From: Lepas anatifera
Lineage: Eukaryota > Arthropoda > Thecostraca > Lepadidae
Length of the DNA stretch: 64,000 nucleotides
Assembly: GCA_034440635.1 (NCBI GenBank)
Contig: JAOTON010001807.1
Span: 310,001 to 374,000, forward strand
Reading direction: 5' to 3'
Shown here one piece after another: positions 24,601 to 38,200 of this stretch. The position numbers were made by a program, and so were the translations under genes. The notes beneath the pieces are model-generated. The model worked only from the letters and a program-made list of their open reading frames with translations. It was not told the origin of the DNA and ran no database searches. Positions within the stretch are counted from its first letter, which is position 1. The number at the start of each line of letters is the position of its first letter.

Positions 24601-27600
24601 TGATGTTGGTAACCAAGTTACCGTGCTGCAAGGATACTGACAACAATGCATTGTGAAGTCAATGGAGACTTCAACGCCATGCTACTGAAAACATGCCTTC
24701 AGAAAAGGCCGTTCCGCGCCCATTAAACGTAGATTCATCGGATTTGTTTTGCTTGCATCATGTTTACAACACATCATGACATAATAATATCACTACTCTT
24801 AATTCGAAATCGGAAATTATTTTCTGACGACTTGGTCTATTGATCAGGGTCAGTGAGCGGACCGATGGCGTTAAGTCATGTTCACCCGACTGCATCAAGC
24901 CGGCACAGACCTGAATACATTTGACAATAAGCCCTTGAGACCCAGTCACACAAAGCACAATCTGTTCCTTGTGGATGGGCTGTCAGCAGATGTGGTGTTC
25001 AATTTTTGTCTCGCAGATGTCGTGGGCTCAAATCCGATGGGGGAATTTTTCCCGATCTCGCCCGGGTCTGCGGGTTATTGATCCCCGAGACGTTATAGAG
25101 CTCTCTCAATCTCTAGGAACTAAAGATCTAAGCTATCACTAGATGAGGGATAAAAAGTCGTCTGTCATGCAGTTGGAAGCGAATCGATTGGGGACTGATG
25201 TGTTTGGAATTGGAGATCGATGGCCTGGAAAACAAATGTCGCACCGTTGTCTCTGTACAGATGCTAGCTTTTTTGAAATTTATTCCACATCCAGTAAGCA
25301 ATCCCTTTTTGTGCAGAAAGTGGTACAGTCACTTCAGCATTAGCTTTGGAAACAAATGTATTGATCGAAAGCTGCTCAGGCGACCTCAACTATGAAGAAA
25401 CCGAACGTAGCCGATGAAAGCTGTAGCTGTTTTTTCTAACAGTTTTTTCTTGCCGAGGTAAAAATGCATCCCCGGCCCGTTTAAATTTAATATGACGTCT
25501 TTAAGGGTTGGATTTAAACTGACACAATCATCTAATAGAGCATACTGGAAAATCCGAGGTTGGTTTTTTCCCATAACAATTAGTTTTCCGAGAAACGAAG
25601 GCTTTTTAAAGCGGGTATGAACTCCATCTGACCCCAAATCCCCTCCCCGAAGTCTATGCTTCCCTTGGCCGCCATTAGGTACGTACATACATAGTAAGGC
25701 GAAGCTTAATATAACATACGTGTGCGCTAAAAAATCAGCACAGTTATAAACTATAGGTTTTTTCCGTAAGAGGTGGGTTCTTAGAGAAATGAAAAATGAA
25801 GCCAGGGGGTTTTCCCATTGCCTTATCCCACTGGTAGCTGAGTAAAAATACCTAAAGGTACAATGTTCTCACCAACAAACACCTTGTCATGTGTGAAACT
25901 TCAACACTCATCTCCTTGTTCCACAGCAAGCCTTCGACGTGCTGAACTTCACCCAGGCTGAAAAGGACGACATCTACAGGATCGTCGGCGCCGTCATGAT
26001 CTTTGGCGAGATGAAGTTCAAGCAGAAGGGACGCGAAGAGCAGGCGGAGGCCGACGGAACGTCGGTAGGCAATTCTTATTTTGCAACATGCTCACCCACG
26101 ATCGCTGACATGACATAGGGGAATGGTGCGGCAGAAAGGCTCCCTGCTCTCGGAGATGTTGTGTGGGGGATTTTTTTGCAGAGGATACTTGTTGTACCGC
26201 ACGGAAATTTTCGAGAATATGCAGCTTAGTGTTTTTTCGACTGTATGTTAGAGTTAAGATGGAACTGTCGGGAAAGAAAACCCTTCGCTCCTTTTGCGGA
26301 TGTTTAGTGATTCCTGTGGTATTGTATCATTTTTGTAGTGAACATAAACAATTATCAGTACATCTCATATCACAGACACGGCATAATGAAAGCGAAAACA
26401 CTTTTTGCTTTAACAGATATAGTGAGGCATGGTACGGCAAGCTTCTCCTCAAATCCGCGCTAATTTTTATAGCCAATGATCCACCCATGTACTCTGGCCT
26501 CCGATCCGGATCTGATCTCTGATCCGGATCTGTTCTGATCGCAGGAGGGCGAGATCGCCGCAGGCCTGCTTGGCCTGGAGGGCGCTGATCTCTACAAGAA
26601 CCTGCTGAAGCCCAGAATCAAGGTCGGCAACGAGTTCGTGACCCAGGGCCGCAACAAGGATCAGGTACGTGGAGACGACAGGCAGAGGAATCGGAGAGGG
26701 GGATTAGTCAGGAATGGGTGGATGGTGGGATGATGGGCTCTTTACTTCAGCATAGCATTCCATTGGCCGTACGAGTCTCAGGGATCAACATTGAATGCTA
26801 AGCTCTGGTCCGCTTGAATAATTCCTGGCTACAACACTGAGGAGATAGCTAAAAGTGGTTGTCTTATCGGAGAAAATATTCCTCAACATTTGGAAAAGAA
26901 GTACTTTTAATCAAGAATAAAGAAGGCTCTGGAACATTTGTTGAGGCTCAGAATTACCAGACCATTGTTTTTTTGCTTATAGCTTGGTTCATGGGATCAT
27001 ATGCTGGGTTTGGTCCGTCCGCAGAAAAAAACACAGCTTCACAGGATTAAGCAACCTGGAAATTTTCCTTCGCTTATACACAAAAATGATTCAGAGCAGA
27101 ATTATCACAACTCAACCTTAAAAACTGCCCCTTCCGTGTGTTTGGCGTGGAAAAATAATGTCCAATTGTTAAACGTCTTTGTTGAGATATTCTTGTTGAT
27201 GGCTGTTTTCGTCTTAACACAGTTCTGCTTAAAGCCAGAAAAATATGAAACAGGGCTGCAAGTAATTAAATCACAGGGCTTTGCTCCTTGCCCCTCTGCA
27301 TGTTGTTTTCTAGCATCACAATTAATGCTACCAGTACTATCTATTAATGCTACCAGTCTCTAACCAGTGTCCTGTCCGTTCAACAGTGCTACTACTCCGT
27401 CGGCGCCCTCGCCAAGGGAATGTACGACAGGCTGTTCAAGTGGCTGGTCAAGAAGGTCAACTTGACCCTGGACACCAAGCAGAAGCGTGCATCCTTCATC
27501 GGTGTGCTCGACATCTTCGGATTTGAGATCTTTGACGTGAGTCGGCGGCTAGGTTGGGGCCTCACAAAGGGTTGAAGCTGTTTTGGTTGTGCTTTTGTGA

Positions 27601-30600
27601 AGGCTGCATTTCTCTTGTGTGTCATTAACTACTAGGGTTCTCACTTTACCTCTCACTTTCTTCACCTTATTTCTCACTGCAGCTATTGTGGCCAGTGGCG
27701 GATGTAGGTGTGGGGGACAAACCAAAGTCTCTCTCTATGTCTCCGCCCTCTCTCTCTCTCTCCTCTCCCATCTCTTCAACCTACTCTTCTCTCTGCTCCA
27801 CAGTTCAACGGGTTCGAACAGCTTTGCATCAACTTCACCAACGAGAAGCTGCAGCAGTTCTTCAACCACCACATGTTCGTGCTGGAGCAGGAGGAGTACA
27901 AGAAGGAACAGATTGACTGGGTCTTCATGGACTTCGGAATGGATTTGCAGGCGTGCATCGACCTTATGGAGAAGGTAAAGAACAGGAGAAGAGAGGGTCT
28001 GTAGGAGATTATCAGGCTTGTGGATGCATGCTGGGATTATGATGCTGCTCTGAGTGTTCCTGTTTATATTTTTAAGGATTCTGGTGGTTCCCAATTCCTA
28101 CGACAATGCTCAATCACTTCGCACATGCATTCGTTGATTGAGCCATGCAGTGGTTAGTAAGTTGAACTGATCTCACGGGCCTGAATTTTTATATGTCCTT
28201 TTGGTTTTATATGCTACTGCTTGCCTCAGGAATGCATTTTGTCTTTTATTTTATAGTTTTAAGGCTCAGAAACCTGCCAAATGAATACTTCTGTCCAAGC
28301 ATTGTGTTTAGAGCATCACAGGAATGTTCAGCATGTATCATTCTTACCTACCTATGCACCCCACTGTTTGAACTTTGTCACCCTCCCTGCCACCCACGCC
28401 TTCCCCTGAGCGCCCTACTTTATGATGCTGATGTGTTATCTGCCCCATCTTCAACCGAGTTTCCATCATATTCCGTAACGAATGACTTTCGCAGCCTCCC
28501 TGTTTCCCAAAGCACGGACCTCTACCCCCCCACCCCCCACCTCCTCCCAAACCACCTCTTCATCAAGAAGCATGGACCAGAAAAACTTTCCAAGCTGAGC
28601 ATCTGGCTCTCAACCGAGAGTAAAAGCATCATTTCTCAGCCACTAAACCCTCCCTCCCCCCATCAGTGATCAAACCACTACCATCTTTCAGCGCCAGCCG
28701 GTCAGCCGCGCGCCCGAATGACATCTGCCCCTGGTTGTGCATCACCCCCTCCCCTCCCCCCACCCACGGTACCCTTTATCAAGATGAGTGTGACCCTTGC
28801 CTGACCATTTGAGCCCCTCCCGCCAGCATGACCCTGGAAATGGCGTCGTACGCTTTCCCTGCCGGAGAGAGATTCTACAGCCGGGGTCTCGTTGTCTCCA
28901 TATCCAAACGTCGACGTTGGTTGGATGAAACTGCAAAGGTGACAGTTTCCGCTGTTCGAGTCAGTGGTCATGGCGTCAGCGTAAGAAACATTAGGAGTCT
29001 TCCTGTAAATTGTTTGTTCCAGCTGTAGCCACTAGCTACTAACAACGCTGCTTTATAATGGCATAAGGACAAATACCAGTTCAGTGGTTATATTAGTCCA
29101 GGATAACATTATACATTTGCTAATGAGGGCACCATGGTAATTTTATTATGATTTTTACATGCTTTACTTAATTGATAGCGATTTAAAAGTCACCAGTAGT
29201 GAGACAAAGCATATTTGCTATACATTTAAGGTCACCGGCCTTCGAAAAGGACCGAAGATACTCTGATGAGAGGCACATTTCCAAGAACGATTCAACAAGG
29301 GCAATGAATATGGCAAGGCATTCATCAAGCGGGAGCTTCCTACTTGTGAAAATGGCTAAAGGAATGAGCCTGTTCTTTCAAATTAAACCATTGTCACCAA
29401 TAGAGGTGGCCACTATTTGTCGTTGGTTTTAACACTGTATAAGGCATTAATTGCATTAAGTGTTGGTTACTGTATGTAATAACTTTTGACATAGTATTAT
29501 GGTGCATTTCCATGATATATTGTTTGCATAGCCATTTTTTCATACACCATAACATCTTGTTCTGACTCAACTATACTAACAAATCCTGACACTCCCCATG
29601 AAGCACAGCTTCATGCGGTATACCCAGTGCACAGCGGAAGGCATAGTCTACTATCGAGTATTGTCGCCATTGCGCTCGTATTCATCAAGTAGACTGTACC
29701 TGCCACTAAAAACAGTAGAAAAACATCCGTATCGTACCGTGACCTCCATTGTGCTGCGTATACTCGTCTAAGCACGCTATGTTTTGTTTCATTTTGGTCG
29801 CCATTGTATCTATGCTTTCACCTTTTCATGTGTTTAGTACTTAATCAATAAGCAAGAGCTTACACACTAATGGAGGCTTCGTTTCCCTCCTGATATGTTC
29901 CATAGGAAACGTCCATCACTCATCCGAATTTAATCGGCATCATTTTACACAAATTTGATATTGTATTTGCATGCATTGCACCTGGATTTCTACAGTATCT
30001 GAAAAATTTCGCCACGGCCTACTTAAAGTCATCATCTGGTCCAAATCTGACACCAGTGACCTACGTCATCAATCAGATTCGTCCAAACCTTCACAATATT
30101 GTCCTAAACCGGACAACAGAAGCCTAGGGACACTACCAGAACCTCACTCAACTCTATCGCCGACGAAACATCTAAGAGAGTATAACGTGTATAACAATGA
30201 TGGACAGGTATTCACGTTTCAACCAACACAGCAGATGTCAGCAGTTCACAATCGCGACGAAAGAACCAGCATCTGCTGTGTTGGTTGAAGTCTAAGAGTG
30301 TCTAACACTATCTCGCTGACCAGCCGATGGGTGTACTGGCCATCCTGGAGGAGGAGTCTATGTTCCCGAAGGCCACTGACAAAACCTTCGAGGACAAGCT
30401 GAAGACCAACCACCTGGGCAAGTCGGCGCTCTTCGTCAAGCCCAAGCCTCCCAAAGCCGGACAATCGGAGTCTCACTTCGCTATCGTTCACTACGCCGGA
30501 ACTGTGAGTATGTGGCCTTTTGGCCTTTGTGTGTCAGGCATGGGCATGCCGCCATTGGGGCATCAGGCATTAGTAAGTCAGTAATCTACTACTGAACGTT

Positions 30601-33600
30601 CATTGTCAAAGACCAGCCTGAACGCCACGTCTTATGGGAAACTTCAGACTCATCAAAAGCGTTCAGATATTGAAGAGAATCGGCCATTTTCTAGAGAGAC
30701 ATTTTTTATTTCACTTGTTTCACTCTCCAAACTATGAACTCAGAATGACCAAAGAGAACAGAGACACCTGATGGCCACCCGCAAACCGCACCGCAGGTAG
30801 TTCAGTTGGTGGGGCTTTGGGCTCCGGCCCGCTGCTCTGAACACGCAGTGGCAGAGCATGTCCAGGCTTGGGATCGGTTCCCCTGAGACGCTCCTGCGCT
30901 CAATAGTTTGCCCGACGTAGGTCGGCTGGCAACTGACTGGTGAGAGGGTGACCTGAGCGGGGCGGCCGTCCCTGTGCTTTGTGGGACGTTAAATCTTTGG
31001 CTTCTAAATTATCCCTTCATTGTGGGAGTTGCTCGTTCCGGTGGTGGGGTCGGGGTCTCCGTGACAGGTCCCTTGATGACTTTAGTGAGACTCCGACTCC
31101 AGCAGACGTACTGGGAACAAGCTGAACAAAATTTATAAAAAAACTTACACTACCGATCCTGGCCTACAGGTGGCCTACAACCTTACCGGCTGGCTGGAGA
31201 AGAACAAGGACCCGCTGAACGACACCGTGGTTGACCAGTTCAAGAAGGGAAAGAACACTCTGCTGGTTGAGATCTTCCTCGACCACCCGGGGCAGAGCGC
31301 CCCCGCTGAGCCTGCTGGAGGAAAGGGTGAGTTCATTCATTCATTCTTTCATTCATTCGTTCATTCATTCATTCATTCATTCTTTTATGAGTTAGAGTGG
31401 GGATGAGTTTGGGTGTTGAAATGTTCAGTCAAATTGAAGGAGAAGGAGATTCTAGTGGCTGTTGAGTTTCATGCTTTAGTAGGAGGTCTGTAGTTTTTCA
31501 CAGAATACATTTGTGTGTATTGGAATTAAAGAGTTGTGATGCCATAGGAACCATTCAGTACATAGAGATATTTTTATTATTCAAACGTTTATTCGTAAAA
31601 TGTGTAGAATAAGCACGGCAGCGTAAGTCTGCTCCTGCACGATCTTGTCCAGGAATTTGGCGTTGACTTCCTCGATCTGGTCTGGAAGCACCGTGGTGTC
31701 CAAATTGGTGAGAAATTCCAGTATAGCATCCTAGCCCATCAAGTCACCGCATTGAGTGACAGTTGCCCCGTCTTGCCCACCCTGGACCATGTAGGGAGGC
31801 CATAGGCCTTTCTTTCGCTCCGCATCTGTCGCTCCAGCCATCTGTCGGCGCCCTGTGGCGTCCCTCGCATAGAGATATTATATTATCATTCACTCCACAT
31901 TTGTTTCGCACTTCGCGGAAAGTTTAAAATATCAAGCTCTTACACAAATTATTGCAAAAACCTACTAAGCATTAACAAACTGAGGGCATAAGACGACCTG
32001 GTCATCGTAATCACGGCGGCACTGTTCGGACATCGCCCAGCCTGGGCCGGTGTATTGACCAGATCCTCTGTTCCACAGGAGGTCGCGGAAAGAAGGGAGG
32101 TGGCTTCGCCACTGTGTCTGGCGGATACAAAGTAAGTTGGCTGCACTGCTTCTAGTCTCGCTTCACCTGTTGCCCCTTCCTTTTACTGATTTTTGACGAG
32201 TTTTCAACGTTTCTAGAATAAAATCATATGTTTTCTAATTCTTCCTACTTCCCCCTGTCTCTCCTTATTCCTCTTTTAATGCCCCTAGTGCCTTTTCACA
32301 GGATTTTTCTATTTCATTGATTCTGCATCGCTCTCGAAATCTATTTTTTGATAAGTTTTGATAAGCTCAATTCGAGGTCTGGCTATACTAGGACTGAGAA
32401 TTATTGATATTTACTCCATGATTCTGATGAAGGGCTGTACCCGAATATATAATCTTCAGTGTTTTTTACATTTCCGGATTCGAGGGGAGAGGCCAGGGAA
32501 CATCTTAGGAAATCTATTTTTGTTTTTGTAAATGCCATTCTACTAAACTGTAGTTTTGGTTTTTGTCTCAGCACTCTTTTTACTAGAAAACTATTGGGGC
32601 ATGGTAGCCCGTTCTGTTTTTCATACTCTTCATTACTTTGAAATTTCAGGCCACACTGCCGATGGGCAAAGCCTATGATGTTCCTATTTGTCTGGAATAC
32701 GTACACGGTGTGGTCTGCAGCTATGTGGCGCTTATTTTATCATATTTGATTTCATATCTTCGTCGATGAACACATCACTTACATTTGCCCCTGTCTGTCG
32801 AGCGATTATTCATTACTCCAACTGTGCAGCATCGGTCATATCAAACATTCTCTAATACCAGGAACTGTGTGATTTGTTCTCATTGAAAGCACCCGTGTTG
32901 AACTCTTTCTGCCGGATTTCTCAATGTGTGTGTCACTTTAGAATTATAACATACTTCTACCCCGAGATCTGGGACGCCTTACGAACGCTGTAAAAACCTC
33001 ATGGGACGGTTGGGTAGAACTAAGCAGTGTTGGTGTCGCTCCTGTTGCTTACCATTATTGAACCGGAGTTCATAGTGACAATAACAGATTTTCATGAACC
33101 AATAAAAAGTATGTTCCAGCCAGGGGTGGATGCAAGGGGGCTAGGAAGCTCAACCTCCCCGAAATTTTAGAGTCCGTATAGTCAATGCATAGCCGAAGGC
33201 TATTGAGAGGTAACGACGGAGGAGACTTGAGCTTCTTAACCCCCACCGAAATTTTGGCCTGGATCTGCCACCGGTTCCAGCCCTGATATTTTTCAACGGG
33301 TAGGATACACATCGAAGCGAGCATTGTCCAGCGCCGTCCCCCACTGACCCTGCGTGCTCCGTCCCCATAGGAACAGCTGGCTGGTCTGATGAAAACGCTG
33401 CACGCCACGTCTCCTCACTTCATTCGTTGCATTATCCCCAATGAAATGAAGGCGCCTGGTATGTCGTCATCGAGGCGGAGTTCACCAGCACACCCTGCAC
33501 CCCCACCCCAACCATGGAAACTATATCATGGCAGTGCACCCCCAAAGATTGACAGCTTGATGACTCCCCCCACCCCCGCCGCCCTCCTGAGGCAGAGATG

Positions 33601-34692
33601 AGTCCCACCCAAACTGTGTTCTCTACAGGCAGCCATGTCGGAGCATCAGTGCATCTACACGAGTGCTACCCCCCCCCCCGAGTGTCTCTTTATTTACCTC
33701 ATCACCCCTTCCACCTCCTCTGGGGTCTACCGGAAACCCTGATGCACCCCTCCCCTGAACTCTCAGGTGCAAGCTTTATCACAGCAAGCATTCTACCCCT
33801 GACCCCCCGCTCCCACCCGCCCCAGAAGTCCCCCAGGAATCCCTGAGGATAAAATGGATCATCTCTGCTCAAACTGAGGGTACAGTTTTTAATCGCTGCC
33901 CCGGGACTCCTGCGCAGGATACAAGTGTACCCTCAAGTGGTCACTTTGCAGATATTATGTCGCCACTGGATTAGACAGCCCCATCTTCAACATTTTCAGG
34001 TCTATTCCCACCAACGCGACCTCGTCACACCCTTCTCTTACCCCCCTTGCACCTACCCCCCCGAAACCCCTCCCAAAGCACACTTTCTGATTGGACCCCA
34101 CCCAAAGCACACTCTCTTCCCACTTCTGATTGGACCCCGACCTGTTCTTGCTGGAAAGGTGTGCGCATGTCCTCTGACCTTGTGGTCATGTTCCACCCAG
34201 GAACAGCTCAACAACCTGATGAGGACCCTGCAAGCTACCTCACCCCACTTTATTCGCTGCATTATTCCGAATGAGTCCAAGTCTCCCGGTGAGTGCTTCC
34301 TGTGAAAAAAGGCACCAAAGGCTTTCGACACTTCTAGTGAGTAACAACCGAGTGAAAAACACCATATTTTATGGGCTGATGTCTGCCCGTGTTGGGGCCG
34401 ATTTACCGATGAAAACAGGATAATTTTGATACGGTGGCACGAGAACTCATATTGGCAAGACGGGGTAGCACCTACTGTCTGAAATTGAGTAAATTTGGAG
34501 AACCATTCACAGAAAATAATCGTGTCCAGGCGTTGAAGTTGAGTGATTTCAGATGACATCGCGCGGCAAGTATGTGCCTTAGTATTCTAAACAGTGTGAT
34601 CACTTATTTCACTGCTTCAGTAAAAAAGCTGCATTTTCACGATCAGAACTAGGTAGTTCAAACGTCTTTCATAATACTTATTGCAGAATTCT

Positions 34693-34742
<50 letters not shown>

Positions 34743-35052
34743 AGTCTATTCCCACCAACGCGACCTCATCACACCCTTCTCTTACCCCCCTTGCACCTAC
34801 CCCCGAAACCCCTCCCAAAGCACACTTTCTGATTGGACCCCAGGGGATGAGGTGGCTTAGTGGATAGCACCTTCGTCTTCTAAGCCACCGGTCCCGGGTT
34901 CAAGTCCCGGTGGAGCCTCTGAATAAGTCGATCTGATCCCCAAAATCCCTTCCAACAGGGTGAGAGTTGGCGAAGCCGTATGACCCTGGCAGTTGGTGCG
35001 TCGTTAAACCCCAACAATTATAATATTATGATTGACCACACCCAAAGACAAC

Positions 35053-35114
<62 letters not shown>

Positions 35115-35198
35115 TTCCCAATACGTATTATGAAAGACGTTGAAACTACCTAGTTCTGATCGTGGCAATGCAGCTTTTTTTACTAAAAGCTTTTTTAC

Positions 35199-35243
<45 letters not shown>

Positions 35244-38200
35244 TTTGCGTATCTTTGCTTGCCGTTTGTTTGCTTAGACAACAAAAAATACGAAAACGCT
35301 GTTCTTCTCGAAATAAACCTACCGCCTGTCTAAATCCTGTCTCGAAACTCTGTCTCTCGACGCGGCTCTGTCTTGACACCGGCCTCATTTCTCAGGTGTC
35401 ATCGACGCTCACCTGGTGATGCACCAGCTGACCTGCAACGGTGTACTGGAAGGCATCCGTATCTGCCGCAAGGGCTTCCCCAACCGGATGGTCTACCACG
35501 ACTTCATGCACCGGTGAGGCGTCCGGCAGTTTAGTCCAGCGGTCACATGCCGGGGTGTGATCATAAGATCGTGAGTTCAAAACCCAACAAGTCACTGTGT
35601 GTGTGTCCGTGTTAAAGGGTGTGAAGAATGACAGAGAACTGATGCTGAATCATCAACGTGAAACGTGAAAAGTCCGTCTGGACTAAGTTTGAATGAAATC
35701 TTAATCTAAATCTGCACCATCACCATGTAAGTATTTTAGGTTCACTTCCACACTTATAAGGGGACTTTTCAAGCGTTGTCGCAATGAGCGTGGGGTAGCA
35801 AGAAGCTATGGAATGAGACGGCCAGGCGGAGGATAGGACAAAAGACAAAGGAGTGCAGAATGCTACCTGAAGGAGTCGCTGCTGCCACAGGTGCATGCGT
35901 TCGCTCCCCCAGGTAGAACAAGGATACGGGTAAGGATTATTGGCTTAAAAGAGCATGCGCTTTAAAACAGCTACAAAAGATATTCCAAATTAAACAAGAT
36001 GATTATGAACAAGTATATTTTTAAGCTTCGTGTATGTTACGCATTCGTTCGTATTAATTCTATTTTTTGTGCCTTCGGTACAGTGTCTTAATTTTTTTCT
36101 AGAAAGCCTTGCTTACTTTCCGCAAGACTTGGATGATTAGGGCTGTGAGTATATTTGGCGAGCATTCCATTAAATTCGATGTTTGAAAATCTGGCAATGA
36201 ACTTTTTCTTCCATTTATCTCACGTCATTGTATAAAAGACGTTCCTTGTTGAAACAGCTATGAAATATGTCCCCACCGGTACCTTTTTAGTCAAGGGCTC
36301 GTGCCCAAAAAGTATTTGGTAAAAAAGTATTATCTCAGCATGAAAATTGAGTCTGGAGCCAGATGGCGAACGATGTCTTAAAAATGAGATCATCACGGTC
36401 TCCTTCAATGTTTTTAAAATCGCCTCACACTCACCACGGTAACACTTTAAAGGCCCCCTCATTTGAGTGGAAGTGTTTGTAATGTATGAATATGAATGAA
36501 CGGATCGATGAGTATTGTTTTACAAAATGTCTTGCTCTTTGGCAGTTTGACGCTGAGGACCGAGAACCTTCTCCCACGGCTTTGTTGACTGTGCTTTCAT
36601 TACGTTGGATGAAGTTAATTATGTTTTAGGGCTATACACAGAGCCCAGAACAGAGTATGCAGTTTCTCCCCATTATCTCATGACATACACCCCAATCAAG
36701 TACTTCTGCTGTGGAAAAGTTTAAGTCACTTAGCAGAGCTTACAGAATATCGGAAAATGTTCACTACGGTTGTCCGGCTTACCAAGTTTAAGGTCACAGC
36801 CAAATAAATCAAATCCAATCCAGATTGCACCAAAATTCCCAAGCAAATACCAGCCAATCTTTTCAAACAGCTATTGTTAATTGAAATCCAACCCATGTAT
36901 GAAATTATCTTCATATGGGCAAAATTTGAAATCCGGATCAGAACTTATATTAATAATTATCATATTTTCTTATCCAATCCGCTCCGTCAGCCGAGGAGAC
37001 AGGGATCCATACGGATATAACATCCATGACACTTTCCATTGATATCGCTGCAGTTGCGGATACTAGGGGATAGGGGCTCAAGCCCCCCCCAAATGTAAAA
37101 GTGTAAAAGTGTAGTGTCAAAGTGCCAGAGTGGGTGTAAAAGCATAGACGGAGGCTTATCCTAGGAAACAGCGGGGGAGGCTCGAGCTCCTAGCTCTTTA
37201 CCGAAGTGAAGTCCTGGATCCGCCACTGTGTAGTTGCACCCGTGACTAATATCTTCGGAGCTCCTCAGTTACGTCATTTTGGCACCAAAAGAGATGAAGT
37301 CTACCTCGGACGGCCGCGAACAGTGCAGTCGCTGCATGGACAAAATCCAGATGGACCCTGACAAGTTCCGCCTGGGGCTAACCAAGGTGAACTTCACAGC
37401 TTTGGACTGCTGGCTGTACAAAGCTTTACAACACCTTGCCTAGCGAGGACGGATCTGTTGTGCCCCGAGCTATGCTTCGCATACCTCATCCCCCGCTCTC
37501 CCAACCCCCCTCCGTCCTCCCCGCCCCCGCCATGACGCAGGATTTGCTTTCTGGAGTGAAGACCCGGGTTGGAGTGGTGTGTTTTCTGCCCTTCCAGTGA
37601 GAGCAGCTTCAAAGCGTCACGGATATCTTATTTTGCAGCCGCCGACGCACCCATTTCACACCTTCGATCGCCAGGCTCCACCAAAACCACCAGTTTTATC
37701 TGCTTCGCCCCACACTGTCCCAATAGGTTTGGTGCTTCTGCGCCAACAACTTTATCGTGTGATGTGCCGTGATGTGATGTGACTTTTCTGTGCTGCTTTT
37801 CCCTCTCTCAACGCTGCTGTGTACCCCCCCCTCCCTGCCCCCGCAATCGCTCATCCACTTTCAGGTTGGATATAAATAGCTGCGAGAAGATAGGCCACAG
37901 TTTTCTCCATGACATCACAGTTCCACAGGTCTCCACCCGGCCCACAACCATCTGAAGCCTCAACCCCCCCTCCACCCCACCCCCAAATTGTACCGTTCTT
38001 GCTATTCAAGCCTGGGCTTTGCTGCGAAGTCCACCGCCGTTGCCTCCCCGCGCTGGACCTACTTGTCAACGCAAGCGATTTCTCCTATGTTTCGACATAG
38101 AGAAATCGTTTGACTCGGTGTGCGCTGCCCCTTCTCGCTTTGATCTTGGGGTTCGGCCCATTGTGCGCTGGTTGACCCGCTCCAACCCTTGCACTCCAAC

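Larger units (their letters stand above)
21993..24846. mobile_element. 2.85-kb foldback element
   Basis: Long inverted repeat: left arm 21993 to about 23200, right arm about 23648 to 24846, with outer ends TGATCA / TGATCA. The arms share the exact mirror of 'CGTCAGAAAATAATTTCCGA' and carry a SINE each. Arms differ by scattered mismatches and small indels, so this is older than the 18551 palindrome. The spacer (23201-23647) has a broken minus-strand frame. No target duplication was resolved. Confidence 0.85.
34616..35200. repeat. inverted repeat around two TA microsatellites
   Basis: 34616-34690 and 35112-35186 are mirror images (core ATCAGAACTAGGTAGTT against AACTACCTAGTTCTGAT), each next to a TA run. 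Between them lies a copy of the 17a/17b intron segment and a SINE. Confidence 0.8.

Noticed and set aside
28340..28700. Open frame of 158 codons in intron 13
   Set aside because: Low-complexity Pro/Ser/Leu-rich translation of a C-rich stretch.
33459..33846. Third alternative copy of exon 17
   Set aside because: C-rich open frames only; no [13 protein letters not shown] sequence besides 33371 and 34201.
34842..34920. A real tRNA-Arg(TCT) gene
   Set aside because: Good A- and B-boxes, but no matching acceptor-stem ends, and it continues into a shared repeat body; it is the head of a SINE.
37870..37879. TATAAATAG in the 19a/19b intron as a promoter
   Set aside because: Single motif, no initiator or coding start nearby; chance match in an intron is likely.
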